DNA of 64,000 bases, from positions 1,441,501-1,505,500 of the forward strand of contig NZ_JAUCBR010000004.1 in assembly GCF_034676725.1 (NCBI RefSeq), read 5' to 3'. Below, piece by piece: positions 47,374 to 56,042 of the stretch (position 1 is the first letter of the stretch; each line of letters begins with the position of its first letter). The position numbers and the translations under genes are program-made. This DNA comes from Denitromonas sp. (GTDB taxonomy: Bacteria > Pseudomonadota > Gammaproteobacteria > Burkholderiales > Rhodocyclaceae). The notes beneath the pieces were generated by a model. That model was not told where the DNA came from. It worked only from the letters and a program-made list of their open reading frames with translations, and did no database searches.

Positions 47374-48495
47374 TTACTGGCGCTGGATCGCCCGCTCCAG
47401 CGCCTTGCGCGCCTCGGGCGCGCACATCACCACCAGCACCTGCCCCGGCACCAGCGCGAAATCCAGCCCCGGATTGAAGTGGAAGCGGCCGTGCTCGCGC
47501 ACGCCCAGCAACACCACATCGAAACCGGGCAGATCCAGCGAACCGACCGTGGTGGGCGCAAACGCGGCCGGCAGCGGAATGTCCTCCAGCCGGTGGGCGG
47601 TCTCCGAGCGGGCCAGGTCGTCCATGAAGTTGAGCACCCCCGGCCGCAGCATGGCCGAGGCCAGGCGCAGGCCACCGGTGAAATCCGGTGAAATCACCAC
47701 GTCGGCGCCGGCCTTGCGCAGCTTGGGGCTGTTGCGCACCTCCATGCAGCGCGCCACCACGCGCACAGCCGGATTGAGCTGCTTGGCAGTGAGCGCGATC
47801 ATCATGTTGCGGCCGTCGTCGTCGGTCACCGCGAACACCCCCGCGGCACGACCGATATCACCGGCGAGCAGCACCTCGTCGTCGCTGGCATCGCCGTCCA
47901 GGTAGAGCAGCCCGGGCTGCCGCTCGCGCGCCGCGACCAGGCAGTCGGTGTCGATATCGATGGCCACATAGTGCCGATGCGTGGCGTCGAGTTCTTCGGC
48001 GATATTGCGCCCAACGCGCCCGAAACCGCAGATCAGGTAGTGGTTCTTGAGTTTGCCAATCTGCTTTTCCATGCGTCGTCTCCGCAGCGTTTCGTCCAGG
48101 TCGCCTTCGAGAAAGAACACCGACAAGGTGGTGAACATGAAGGTGACGGCACCGAAGCCGACCAGCGAGATCACGCCGGTGAACAAGCGTGGCCAGACGC
48201 CGATGATGGGCACCACCTCGTCATAACCGACGGTCGATAGCGTGATCAGCGTCATGTAGAGCGCATCCGACCAGCTCGTGCCGGCGCCACCGATGACGAG
48301 GAAACCGATGGTGCCGATCAGCACCATGCCCAGCAACACCACACCGGCAAACACAATGCGCCGGCGGATGCGGTCGAGCTGACGACTGCGGTGGGCATGG
48401 GCCGGCAGTGCGCGTGGCGCGGCACGCCACAGGCGCCGGAAGAAACCGGTCAGATACACGCGGGACGGAGCCTCGGCATCAGGGACAACCGGCAC
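47374..48495 (-). CDS. Potassium channel protein with TrkA-N domain (Kch-like)
   Basis: 373 residues. The transmembrane part (VFAGVVLLGMVLIGTIGFLVIG and SWSDALYMTLITLSTVGYDEVVP) contains the selectivity filter TVGYD, a K+ channel filter sequence, followed by a second helix. The cytoplasmic RCK/TrkA-N domain has the nucleotide-binding motif NHYLICGFGRVGRNIAEEL and continues to a C-terminal domain (VREHGRFHFNPGLDFALVPGQVLVVMC). It passes or senses K+ across the inner membrane. Channel gating ligand is not visible. Confidence 0.92.
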   Translation of the reverse strand: MPVVPDAEAPSRVYLTGFFRRLWRAAPRALPAHAHRSRQLDRIRRRIVFAGVVLLGMVLIGTIGFLVIGGAGTSWSDALYMTLITLSTVGYDEVVPIIGVWPRLFTGVISLVGFGAVTFMFTTLSVFFLEGDLDETLRRRRMEKQIGKLKNHYLICGFGRVGRNIAEELDATHRHYVAIDIDTDCLVAARERQPGLLYLDGDASDDEVLLAGDIGRAAGVFAVTDDDGRNMMIALTAKQLNPAVRVVARCMEVRNSPKLRKAGADVVISPDFTGGLRLASAMLRPGVLNFMDDLARSETAHRLEDIPLPAAFAPTTVGSLDLPGFDVVLLGVREHGRFHFNPGLDFALVPGQVLVVMCAPEARKALERAIQRQ

Positions 48496-48528
48496 AGCAT
48501 AAACGCCGGCCGACCGACGGACAATCGC

Positions 48529-48861
48529 TCAGCGAGCTCGGCGGGCGCGCCACAACGCCATCGCCAGCCCCACGCCGGCGGCGTCCGCAAGCCAGTCCCA
48601 GGGGTCGCCCATGCGGTGCGTCGTCATCGACTGGGCCAGCTCGATCAGCGCACCATAGGCCAGCAGACCGGCTGCCAGCCGCCCCGTTCGGCCCGGCCAG
48701 GCCAGGCCGCCGAGCACGCCGAGCGCCAGGAAGGCCAGCGCATGCTCGAGCTTGTCCTGCCAGGAAAACACCATGTGCCCGGCCGGCACCGGCGCCAGCG
48801 AGAGCACCAGCACCGCCGCCAGCGCCGCCCAGAAGAACAGACGCAGGACGGACGGCCTCAT
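48529..48861 (-). CDS. VanZ-family membrane protein
   Basis: 110 residues, about four hydrophobic helices. Family features are VLSLAPVP and SWQDKLEHALAFLALGVLGGLAWPGR, then ALIELAQSMTTHRMGDPWDWLADAAGVGLAMAL, characteristic of VanZ-like proteins. It is not a resistance determinant on its own; function is unknown. It lies 7 bp downstream of the rdgC stop. Confidence 0.85.
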   Translation of the reverse strand: MRPSVLRLFFWAALAAVLVLSLAPVPAGHMVFSWQDKLEHALAFLALGVLGGLAWPGRTGRLAAGLLAYGALIELAQSMTTHRMGDPWDWLADAAGVGLAMALWRARRAR

Positions 48862-48868
48862 GTGGCGA

Positions 48869-49780
48869 TCAGACCGCCGGCGTGGCCAGTTCGCCGCCCA
48901 GGATACCGATCACGGCGGGGATGAGCTGGCGCAGTTCGCCGGTCATCAGCGCAAAGTGCGCATCGAACAGCTCGGCCGCATCCTCGCTGCCGGCGCTGGC
49001 TTCTTCCTGCACCACGTCGAGGAACTGCAGGCGCTTGATCTCGCCCTTGTCGGTGAGCAGGAAGGACACCCGGTCGTTCCAGGTCAGCGCCAGCTTGGTC
49101 GGCAGCTTGCCTTCCTGCAGATGGGTCTTGATCTCGTCGCCATCGAGGCTGTGGCGCACATAGCGCACTGCGGCCTTGTCTTCGGTCACCGACTTGAGCT
49201 CGCAGTCCATGTCGATGGTGAAGTTGCCCGGCACGTCGCCGCCGGCCAGCCAGTCGCTCATCGCGGCGACCGGCGAGGTCTCGGTACGCACCAGGGTCAG
49301 CGGGAAGGCGTCGAGGCTCTGGCGCAGCGCTTCGAGGATGTCCTCGGCGCGGCTCACGCTGGCCACGTCGACGGCCAGCCAGCCGTCCTGCGGGTCGATC
49401 CAGGCATAGACCTTGGTGCGGCGGGTAAAGGCGCGCGGCATGAACTCACGGGTGACTTCGTCGCGCAAGTCCTTCATCTGCTTGCGGCCGGGCTTGAAGC
49501 CTTGTTCCAGCTCGATGCGCGCGGCGCGCTCCTCGGCCTCCTGCTTGACCACCGACGAGGGCAGCAGGCGGTGTTCGATGCCCAGCGCGATCAGCCACTG
49601 GCCACCCACGGCATGCACCAGCGGGCCATCGCCGCCGACCGGCGACAGCCAGCCGCGCGATTCGGGGTCTTGCGAGCCGCAGGGCATGAAGCGGCGGCGC
49701 GCGAGCTGGTCTTCGAGTTGGTCGATGCGCATATCCCAGCGCACCGGCAGGCGATACAACTGCAGGTTACGGAACCACAT
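48869..49780 (-). CDS. rdgC: Recombination-associated protein RdgC
   Basis: 303 residues, full length. Family start MWFRNLQLYRLPVRWDMRIDQLEDQL, then FMPCGSQDPESRGWLSP, LLPSSVVKQEAEERAARIE and DALRQSLDAFPLTLVRTETSPVAAMSDWLAGG-type blocks. RdgC is a ring-shaped DNA-binding protein that restrains RecA. It precedes the VanZ gene in the same direction. Confidence 0.96.
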   Translation of the reverse strand: MWFRNLQLYRLPVRWDMRIDQLEDQLARRRFMPCGSQDPESRGWLSPVGGDGPLVHAVGGQWLIALGIEHRLLPSSVVKQEAEERAARIELEQGFKPGRKQMKDLRDEVTREFMPRAFTRRTKVYAWIDPQDGWLAVDVASVSRAEDILEALRQSLDAFPLTLVRTETSPVAAMSDWLAGGDVPGNFTIDMDCELKSVTEDKAAVRYVRHSLDGDEIKTHLQEGKLPTKLALTWNDRVSFLLTDKGEIKRLQFLDVVQEEASAGSEDAAELFDAHFALMTGELRQLIPAVIGILGGELATPAV

Positions 49781-49802
49781 GAGGAAAAGATCTCTTCTGA
49801 AA

Positions 49803-50276
49803 CTATTCGGTACGGGTCGATTCGGCGATCATGCGCACCACCCGCACCGTGTCCACGTCGGACTGGTGATAGGCGGAGCGCACATACTCGACGTACTTGG
49901 CGTCGTCGCCGACGGTTTCCGACAGGGTGGTGCGGTAGGCAAAGCGCAGGAACAGCGCCGGGCCCGCCGGTTCGGGTTGTTCGACGGTGATGGTCAGCCG
50001 TCCGCCGGGGTGCTCGGCCGTGGCGGCGGATTCGAAACAGATCCAGTCCATCGCCTGCCAGCGCACCGCATCGTGGATCTGCACCTTGCCGAAACTCAGG
50101 CAACGCGTCAGCGCGGTCTCGCTGCGGGTGAGCACCTCGCAGCTATCCAGCCCGGGCAGGAAGGGGCGCGGGTCCTCGGCACGGCACAGCAGGCCGAACC
50201 ACACTTCTTCGCGGGTCAGATTCGGGATGGCGGGATCGTCGAGGTTGTTGACCTCGACCAGATGTTCGAACTCCAA
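49803..50276 (-). CDS. SRPBCC/DUF1857-like small protein (TTG start)
   Basis: 157 residues from TTG 50276 (LEFEHLVEVNNLDDPAIPNLTREEVWFGLLCRAEDPRPF). TTG is chosen because GGAG lies at good spacing and the family start FEHLVEVN begins there. The pattern of alternating strands ending in a helix (SETVGDDAKYVEYVRSAYHQSDVDTVRVVRMIAE) fits the START-like SRPBCC fold that binds small hydrophobic ligands; the ligand is unknown. It ends 22 bp before rdgC. Confidence 0.8.
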   Translation of the reverse strand: MEFEHLVEVNNLDDPAIPNLTREEVWFGLLCRAEDPRPFLPGLDSCEVLTRSETALTRCLSFGKVQIHDAVRWQAMDWICFESAATAEHPGGRLTITVEQPEPAGPALFLRFAYRTTLSETVGDDAKYVEYVRSAYHQSDVDTVRVVRMIAESTRTE

Positions 50277-50345
50277 GACACCAGCTCCAGTCGGTTGAGG
50301 CGGGAGTGTAGCGTAAAGCGCGGGGCCTTTCGGTAAACTGTGTCC

Positions 50346-51065
50346 ATGCAAATCGCTCGCCTCCTCCAAACCCAGGGCTTCGGCAGCCGCAAGGAGTGCC
50401 GCCTGCTGGTCACTGCCGGCCTGGTCACCGTGAACGGTGCGCTCATCGACAACCCCACCGCCGAGGTCGATCCGGCCGGCCTGGTATTCACCGTCGATGG
50501 TGAAGAATGGGCCTATCACGACAAGGCCTACCTGATGCTCTACAAGCCCGACGGCGTCGAATGCAGCCGGGCGCCCAAGCATCACCCCTCGGTGTTCAAC
50601 CTGCTGCCGCCGCAGCTGGGTGAGCGCGGCGTGCAGACCATCGGCCGGCTCGACCATGACACCACCGGGCTGATCCTGCTGTCGGACGACGGCCAGTTCA
50701 TCCATGTGTGGAGCTCGGGCAAGAAGCAGACCCCCAAGCGCTACCGGGTCACGCTCAAGCACGCCCATACGCCGGAGATGCTGGCCGCGCTGCGCACCGG
50801 GGTGGAACTGGTCGACGAGCCCGGTGAGCTGGTTGCGGCGGTGTCGGTTGAACCGATCGATGCCCACACCATCTGGATGACCATCACCCAGGGCAAGTAC
50901 CACCAGGTCAAGCGCATGGTCGCGGCGGCGGGGAACCGCGTCGAGGCCTTGCACCGCGACCGCATCGGCGGGCTGGATCTGCCCGCGGTGCTCGAACCGG
51001 GCGACTGGGCCTGGCTCACCGAGACCCATATCGCCGCCCTGGCCGATTTTCCTGACTTCGCCTGA
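50346..51065 (+). CDS. RsuA-family pseudouridine synthase
   Basis: 239 residues from ATG 50346 (a GTG two codons earlier is possible). An S4-like RNA-binding start (RLLQTQGFGSRKECRLLVTAGLVTVNG) and the catalytic block GRLDHDTTGLILLSDDG (Asp in RLD) are present, with YRVTLKHAH and KRMVAAAGNRVEALHRDRIGGL following. It converts a uridine in rRNA to pseudouridine; RsuA (16S U516) is the likely match, RluB/E-type remains possible. Confidence 0.9.
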   Translation: MQIARLLQTQGFGSRKECRLLVTAGLVTVNGALIDNPTAEVDPAGLVFTVDGEEWAYHDKAYLMLYKPDGVECSRAPKHHPSVFNLLPPQLGERGVQTIGRLDHDTTGLILLSDDGQFIHVWSSGKKQTPKRYRVTLKHAHTPEMLAALRTGVELVDEPGELVAAVSVEPIDAHTIWMTITQGKYHQVKRMVAAAGNRVEALHRDRIGGLDLPAVLEPGDWAWLTETHIAALADFPDFA

Positions 51066-51613
51066 CCCCACCCCCTGAGTTTCCCCTGGCGCGCTCGTCC
51101 TGATCGCGCCACACCCTCCGCTGTCCTCATTTGCCCCGATGCGTCCGTCGGGTTCGCTGTCCTTCTGCAAGTTCATCAACGGGGGTGCTGGCACATCGTG
51201 TGTGTCGGCATCCGCCTGTGAATGATTCTTGCTGCCGTGTCGCGCTTGAGCCGCTTTCCTGGATGTTCGCTTTGCCGCCGACAGGCGAAGCCATGTCCTG
51301 GTCGTGTTTTTTTGCTGGTCAGAAAAGGCGGTTTTCAGGCCCCCAGACGTTTGTCTACAGGGGTGTTAACTGTTTTATTTATATAAATAACAATAATGTT
51401 TACGCTCGGCGAGTTTCTGTGGATATGGGTTTTTTATTGATATTTTTCAATCGCTTGCAGCAATGATAAGTCTGGTGATAAGCCTGCCCCCGGTGTGTGG
51501 ACGGATTGTCGATGGTTTTTGACGCTGCCCGTAAACCCCGGCTTGTCCACAATTCGCCCCATGGAAGCGCGGCCACTTGTGTACAGTCGGCCGATCTTTG
51601 GGAGCGTTGATCG
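51066..51613. other. Non-coding, locally AT-rich interval before earP
   Basis: About 550 bp without a credible gene. GC drops sharply at about 51370-51480. Features: a perfect 16-bp palindrome TTATTTATATAAATAA near 51375, T-rich runs (GGGTTTTTTATTG), a direct repeat GATAAG around 51466-51483, and DnaA-box-like 9-mers (TGTGGATAT near 51419; TTGTCCACA near 51545). An ORF of 111 residues (51131-51466) is open but low-complexity with poor codon use. Confidence 0.45.
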
Positions 51614-52747
51614 ATGCAGTGGGACATTTTCTGCCGGGTTGTGGATAACTTTGGGGATATCGGCGTGTCGTGGCGGCTGGCGCGTGCTCTGGCCGCCGAT
51701 GCCGGACAGACGGTGCGGCTCTTCGTCGATGACTGGTCCACCTTACGCCGCTTGCTCCCCGCCGCGCCGTCGGCGCCGGCGCCGTTCGTCGCGGGCCAGG
51801 TCAGCGTGCTGCCGTGGACGCTTGCCGACGCATCGCCGCAGGTCGCCGAGGTGGTGGTCGAAGCCTTCGCCTGCCACCTGCCCGGCGCTTACCTGGCGGC
51901 GATGCGTGCGGCGCCCACGGCGCCAGTGTGGATCAACCTGGAGTACCTGAGCGCCGAGGACTGGATCGAGGCCTGCCACGGCCTGCCCTCGCCGGACCCG
52001 GCCACCGGGCTGGCCAAGACCTTTTTCTTCCCCGGCTTTAGCGCGGGCACGGGCGGCCTGATCCGCGAGCCCGGCGTCTTTGCGCGTCGGGATGCCGCCC
52101 AGGGGCCCACCGGCCGGTCGGACTGGCTGGCCGAGTATCCGGCAGCGGGCGCGCTGGCGTCGGCGCGATGGATCTCGCTGTTCGCCTACGACAACCCCGC
52201 GCTGGCCGGCCGGCTCGCCGACTGGCGCCAGGCCGACCGGCCGGTCGTCCTGTGGGTGCCCGAAGGCACGGCGCAGCGCGCGGTGGCGCAGATCATCGGT
52301 GAACCTGCCCTGGTGTCGGGCGAGGTCCGCCGGCTCGGTGCGCTGACGGTGTGCGCGCTGCCCTTCCTGCCGATGGATACCTACGATCGCTTGCTGGCGC
52401 TGTGCGATGTGAACTTCGTGCGCGGTGAGGATTCCTTCGTGCGGGCGCAATGGGCCGCGCGGCCCTTCGTGTGGCAGGCCTACCCGCAGGCGGATGCCGC
52501 GCACCTGGACAAGCTCGAGGCATTCCTGCAGCGCTACCTGGCAGGCGTCGATGCTGCCACGGCCGGTGCCGTCAGGGCATTCTGGCGCGAATGGAACGGT
52601 GCCGGCGGTACGGACACCGCCTGGCCGGCCTTCGACAGCCACTGGCCGGCGCTGGCGCGGCACGCCCGCCAGTGGTGCGAACACATCGGGGCGACGGACG
52701 GTCTGGTGGAGAGACTGGTGAAATTTATTGTTCCCGACGTAAAATAG
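51614..52747 (+). CDS. earP: EF-P arginine rhamnosyltransferase EarP
   Basis: 377 residues. EarP attaches rhamnose (from dTDP-rhamnose) to Arg32 of EF-P. Family blocks: DIFCRVVDNFGDIGVSWRLARAL at the N-terminus (the conserved VDNFGD motif), WINLEYLSAEDWIEACHGLPS, FFFPGFSAGTGGLIRE, and NFVRGEDSFVRAQWAARPFVWQ with the catalytic-site residues. It precedes efp by 56 bp, the classic pair. Confidence 0.96.
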   Translation: MQWDIFCRVVDNFGDIGVSWRLARALAADAGQTVRLFVDDWSTLRRLLPAAPSAPAPFVAGQVSVLPWTLADASPQVAEVVVEAFACHLPGAYLAAMRAAPTAPVWINLEYLSAEDWIEACHGLPSPDPATGLAKTFFFPGFSAGTGGLIREPGVFARRDAAQGPTGRSDWLAEYPAAGALASARWISLFAYDNPALAGRLADWRQADRPVVLWVPEGTAQRAVAQIIGEPALVSGEVRRLGALTVCALPFLPMDTYDRLLALCDVNFVRGEDSFVRAQWAARPFVWQAYPQADAAHLDKLEAFLQRYLAGVDAATAGAVRAFWREWNGAGGTDTAWPAFDSHWPALARHARQWCEHIGATDGLVERLVKFIVPDVK

Positions 52748-52803
52748 CGGGTTTTAAATGACGAGCCGCCGTGCGGCTGTCCGAAGACCCTCAGGTAGAC
52801 CCG

Positions 52804-53361
52804 ATGAAAACTGCTCAGGAACTGCGCTCCGGTAACGTGATCATGGTGGGCGACAACGCGCTCGTCGTGCAGAAGACCGAATACAACAAGTCCGGCCGCA
52901 ACGCAGCGGTCGTGAAGATGAAACTCAAGAACCTGCTCACCGGCGCGCCGTCCGAGTCGGTGTACAAGGCCGACGACAAGTTCGAAGTCGTCCAGCTCGA
53001 GCGCAAGGAAGTGACCTACTCCTACTTTGCCGACCCGATGTACGTGTTCATGGACGCCGACTACGAGCAGTACGAAGTCGAAGCCGACAACATGACCGAC
53101 GCGCTCAAGTACCTCGAGGACGGTCTGGCCTGCGAAGTGGTGTTCTACAACGGCAAGGCCATCTCCGTCGACCTGCCCAACTCGGTGGTGCGTGAAGTCA
53201 CCTACACCGAACCGGCCGTCAAGGGCGACACCTCGGGCAAGGTGCTCAAGCCGGCCAAGATCGCCACTGGCTTCGAGCTGATGGTGCCGGCCTTCGTCGA
53301 GATCGGTGACAAGATCGAGATCGACACCCGCACCGACGAGTACAAGAACCGCGTCAAGTAA
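52804..53361 (+). CDS. efp: Elongation factor P (arginine-type, Arg32)
   Basis: 185 residues from ATG 52804 (MKTAQELRSGNVIMVG). The residue modified in this family is Arg32 (NKSGRNAAVV), where lysine-type EF-P would have Lys34. This matches the EarP gene upstream. EF-P rescues ribosomes stalled at polyproline stretches. A hairpin terminator follows. Confidence 0.97.
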   Translation: MKTAQELRSGNVIMVGDNALVVQKTEYNKSGRNAAVVKMKLKNLLTGAPSESVYKADDKFEVVQLERKEVTYSYFADPMYVFMDADYEQYEVEADNMTDALKYLEDGLACEVVFYNGKAISVDLPNSVVREVTYTEPAVKGDTSGKVLKPAKIATGFELMVPAFVEIGDKIEIDTRTDEYKNRVK

Positions 53362-53378
53362 GACCGAACCGGTAAATG

Positions 53379-53412
53379 ACGACGAGGCCCGCATGGGCCT
53401 CGCGTCGTTTCC
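53379..53412 (+). terminator. Hairpin terminator after efp
   Basis: ACGACGAGGCCC and GGGCCTCGCGTCGT form a strong stem with a 2-nt bulge and loop GCAT, followed by TTTCC. It starts 18 bp after the efp stop. The T tract is short. Confidence 0.6.
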
Positions 53413-53528
53413 GGGGGGGATTGATTTCAAAAGGTGTCGGCGAGGGCGGCCGGCCGTCGGCCAGGTGTCAGCTGTGGGACAATGGCCGGGTCGATCGGCA
53501 ATGCCGGAATAAACGCGGGAGGCTGGGA

Positions 53529-53993
53529 ATGGGCCGGGTGCCCCTGATGTGCGTGTTGCTCGGTGCAGTGATGCTGGGTGGGTGCGAACCGGAGCAGGTG
53601 ACCGAGCCCGAACCGGTGAGCGACGAGCGCCCCGACCCGACACTGCGTGATGCCGGTGTCGCCGCGCGCGAGGCGCTCGAGAAGGCCGGCGAAGCGCTCA
53701 GGAAACTCGGTGGTGCCGCCGGCAATGCCGCAGAAGACGCCCTGCCCGAGCCGCCCGCCGTGGCCCAGCCCGCCGCGCCGGTCGAAGAGCGCAGCCCGGA
53801 ACCCATCGACGAAGCCAGCGAGGCTTCCGCGCCCGAGCTCCGCGATTCCGGCGCTGCCACGGCCGAAGCCGCAGCCCGTTTTCTCGAAGCGACCCGCAAG
53901 GCCGCGGCCAAGGTGAAGGAAGCCGGCCAGGACGTGGTCGAAGCCATACGGGAAGACCGTCCGGCGGATGTTCCCGCCGACCCCGTCAGATAA
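53529..53993 (+). CDS. Lipoprotein with Ala/Glu-rich helical tail
   Basis: 154 residues from ATG 53529, with GGGAGGCTGGG upstream. A lipobox (MLGGC) makes the mature protein start at Cys19, anchoring it to a membrane. The rest is low-complexity and helical: EALEKAGEALRKLGGAAGNAAEDALPEPP, then AEAAARFLEATRKAAAKVKEAGQDVVEAI. No family is recognised. It precedes the AmpG-like gene by 15 bp. Confidence 0.75.
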   Translation: MGRVPLMCVLLGAVMLGGCEPEQVTEPEPVSDERPDPTLRDAGVAAREALEKAGEALRKLGGAAGNAAEDALPEPPAVAQPAAPVEERSPEPIDEASEASAPELRDSGAATAEAAARFLEATRKAAAKVKEAGQDVVEAIREDRPADVPADPVR

Positions 53994-54008
53994 AAGGCGC
54001 CCCGCATC

Positions 54009-55322
54009 GTGACTTCCCCCGCCCCCGTGGCGCCCGCCGCTGCCGTGCGCCGCAACTGGCGCGAGGTGATGCTCAACCGGCGCATGCTGGTGTGCATCTT
54101 CACCGGCTTCGCCTCGGGGCTGCCGCTGTACCTGCTGCTCAACCTGGTGCCCGCCTGGCTCAAAACCGAAGGCCTGTCGCTGAAGGCCATTGGCGCCTTC
54201 GCGCTGATCCAGTTTCCCTACACCTGGAAGTTCCTGTGGGCGCCGCTGCTCGACCGCTTCGGCATCCTGCCGGTGCTGGGCCGGCGGCGCAGCTGGATGC
54301 TGCTGACCCAGCTCGGCCTGCTCGCCTCGATTGCCTGGCTCGGCCGCCTCTCGCCCACCGACCAGCTCACCCTGGTGGTGGCGCTCACCGCGGTGATCGC
54401 GCTGTGTTCGGCCACGCTGGACATCGCGCTCGACGCCTTCCGGCGCGAAATTCTCGACGACGACGAGCTGGGCCTCGGCAACGCCATTCATGTGAACGCC
54501 TACCGCATCGCCGGCCTGGTGCCGGGTTCCCTGTCGCTGATCCTGGCCGACCACCTGCCGTGGTCGCAGGTCTTCCTGATCACCGCCGCCTTCATGCTGC
54601 CCGGCATGGTCATGACGCTCATGGTGCGCGAGCCGGCCGCCGCCGAACGCCGGCCGCGCACCCTGCGCGACGCGGTGGTCGAGCCCTTCCATGAGTTCTT
54701 CAGCCGCCATGGCGTGCGCTCGGCGCTGCTGGTGCTGGCCTTCATCTTCCTCTACAAGCTCGGCGACTCGCTGTGCACCGCGCTGGCCACGCCCTTCTAC
54801 CTCGACATGGGCTACAGCAAGACCGAGATCGGCGTGATCGCCAAGAATGCCGGGCTGTGGCCGATGGTCATCGGTGGCATCCTCGGCGGCATCTGGATGG
54901 TCAAGCTGGGCATCAACCGGGCGCTGTGGCTGTTCGGCGTGGTGCAGATCGTCACCATCCTCGGTTTCGTCTGGCTGGCCTGGCTTGGCCCGGCGCCCTC
55001 GGACGCCGCACGGCTGGTGGTGCTGGCTACCGTCATCGCCGGCGAGGCGGTTGGCGCCGGCCTGGGCACGACGGCCTTCGTCGCCTACATGGCGCGCACC
55101 ACCCACCCGGCCTACTCGGCTACCCAGCTGGCCTTGTTCACCAGCCTGATGGCGGTGCCGCGCACCTTCATCAACGCCTCGGCCGGCTGGCTGGTCGAAG
55201 GCATGGGCTGGTTCAACTTCTTCCTGCTGTGCTTCATGCTGGCCATTCCCGGCATGCTGCTGCTGTTCAAGGTTGCGCCCTGGCATGCCGGGCCGGTGGC
55301 TTCCCTGAGGACCGATCCATGA
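54009..55322 (+). CDS. AmpG-like MFS permease
   Basis: 437 residues from GTG 54009, about 12 membrane helices. AmpG features: FTGFASGLPLYLLLNLVPAWLKTEGLSLKAIGAFALIQFPYTWKFLWAPLLDRF, ALCSATLDIALDAFRREIL and LYKLGDSLCTALATPFYLDMGYSKTEIG. AmpG imports anhydromuropeptides for cell-wall recycling. Its stop overlaps the SMUG1-like gene start (ATGA). Confidence 0.88.
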   Translation: MTSPAPVAPAAAVRRNWREVMLNRRMLVCIFTGFASGLPLYLLLNLVPAWLKTEGLSLKAIGAFALIQFPYTWKFLWAPLLDRFGILPVLGRRRSWMLLTQLGLLASIAWLGRLSPTDQLTLVVALTAVIALCSATLDIALDAFRREILDDDELGLGNAIHVNAYRIAGLVPGSLSLILADHLPWSQVFLITAAFMLPGMVMTLMVREPAAAERRPRTLRDAVVEPFHEFFSRHGVRSALLVLAFIFLYKLGDSLCTALATPFYLDMGYSKTEIGVIAKNAGLWPMVIGGILGGIWMVKLGINRALWLFGVVQIVTILGFVWLAWLGPAPSDAARLVVLATVIAGEAVGAGLGTTAFVAYMARTTHPAYSATQLALFTSLMAVPRTFINASAGWLVEGMGWFNFFLLCFMLAIPGMLLLFKVAPWHAGPVASLRTDP

Positions 55323-56041
55323 GTTCGTCTCATCCGCTCATTGCCGCCGCGAAGGCGCTGTCAGCACAGGTTGACGCCCTGCGTTTCGCGCCGCCGGTGT
55401 CGCATGTCTACAACCCCCTCGACTATGCCTGGCCGGTACACGAGGCCTATCTGCGCCGCTATGGCAGCGGGCGCAAGCAGGTGGTGCTGGTGGGCATGAA
55501 CCCCGGCCCCTTCGGCATGGTGCAGACCGGCGTGCCCTTTGGCGAGATTGCCGTGGTGCGCGACTGGATGGGCTTGTCCGGTGCGGTTGGCCGGCCGGCG
55601 GTGGAGAACCCCAAGCGGCCCGTCGAGGGCTTCGACTGCACCCGCTCGGAAGTCAGCGGCCGGCGCCTGTGGGGCTTGTTCCAGGCGCGCTTCGGCACGG
55701 CGGAGGCCTTCTTTGCCGACCATTTCGTGGCCAACTACTGCCCGCTGGCCTTCTTCGACGGCGGCCGCAACCTCACTCCCGACAAGCTCCCCGCTGCCGA
55801 AGCCGGACCGTTGCTGGCCGCCTGCGATGCGCACCTGCGCAGGCTGATCGAAGCGCTGTCGCCCGAGTGGGTGATTGGCGTCGGCGCCTGGGCCGAGCAG
55901 CGCGCCGCTACCGTCGCTGCCGGCCTGCCGGTGAAGATCGGCCGCGTGCTGCACCCCAGCCCGGCCAGCCCGGCGGCCAACCGTGGCTGGAGCGAGGCGG
56001 CCACGCGCCAGTTGCAGGCGCTCGGGGTGTGGACGGACTGA
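55319..56041 (+). CDS. SMUG1-type uracil-DNA glycosylase
   Basis: 240 residues. The SMUG1 motifs are close to those of animal enzymes: VLVGMNPGPFGMVQTGVPFGE (motif 1, catalytic Asn) and the C-terminal HPSPASPAANRGW (motif 2, catalytic His). SMUG1 removes uracil and oxidised pyrimidines from DNA. It overlaps AmpG by 4 nt and is 1 bp from the ROK kinase. Confidence 0.92.
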   Translation: MSSSHPLIAAAKALSAQVDALRFAPPVSHVYNPLDYAWPVHEAYLRRYGSGRKQVVLVGMNPGPFGMVQTGVPFGEIAVVRDWMGLSGAVGRPAVENPKRPVEGFDCTRSEVSGRRLWGLFQARFGTAEAFFADHFVANYCPLAFFDGGRNLTPDKLPAAEAGPLLAACDAHLRRLIEALSPEWVIGVGAWAEQRAATVAAGLPVKIGRVLHPSPASPAANRGWSEAATRQLQALGVWTD

Positions 56042-56042
56042 G

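Noticed and set aside
51131..51466. 111-residue ORF in the gap before earP
   Set aside because: No ribosome site, odd residue mix (INNNNVYARR), and it spans the AT-rich island; no family features.
51360..51645. Chromosomal origin of replication
   Set aside because: DnaA-box-like 9-mers are few and scattered, there is no dnaA, dnaN or gyrB nearby, and the perfect box lies inside the coding start of earP.
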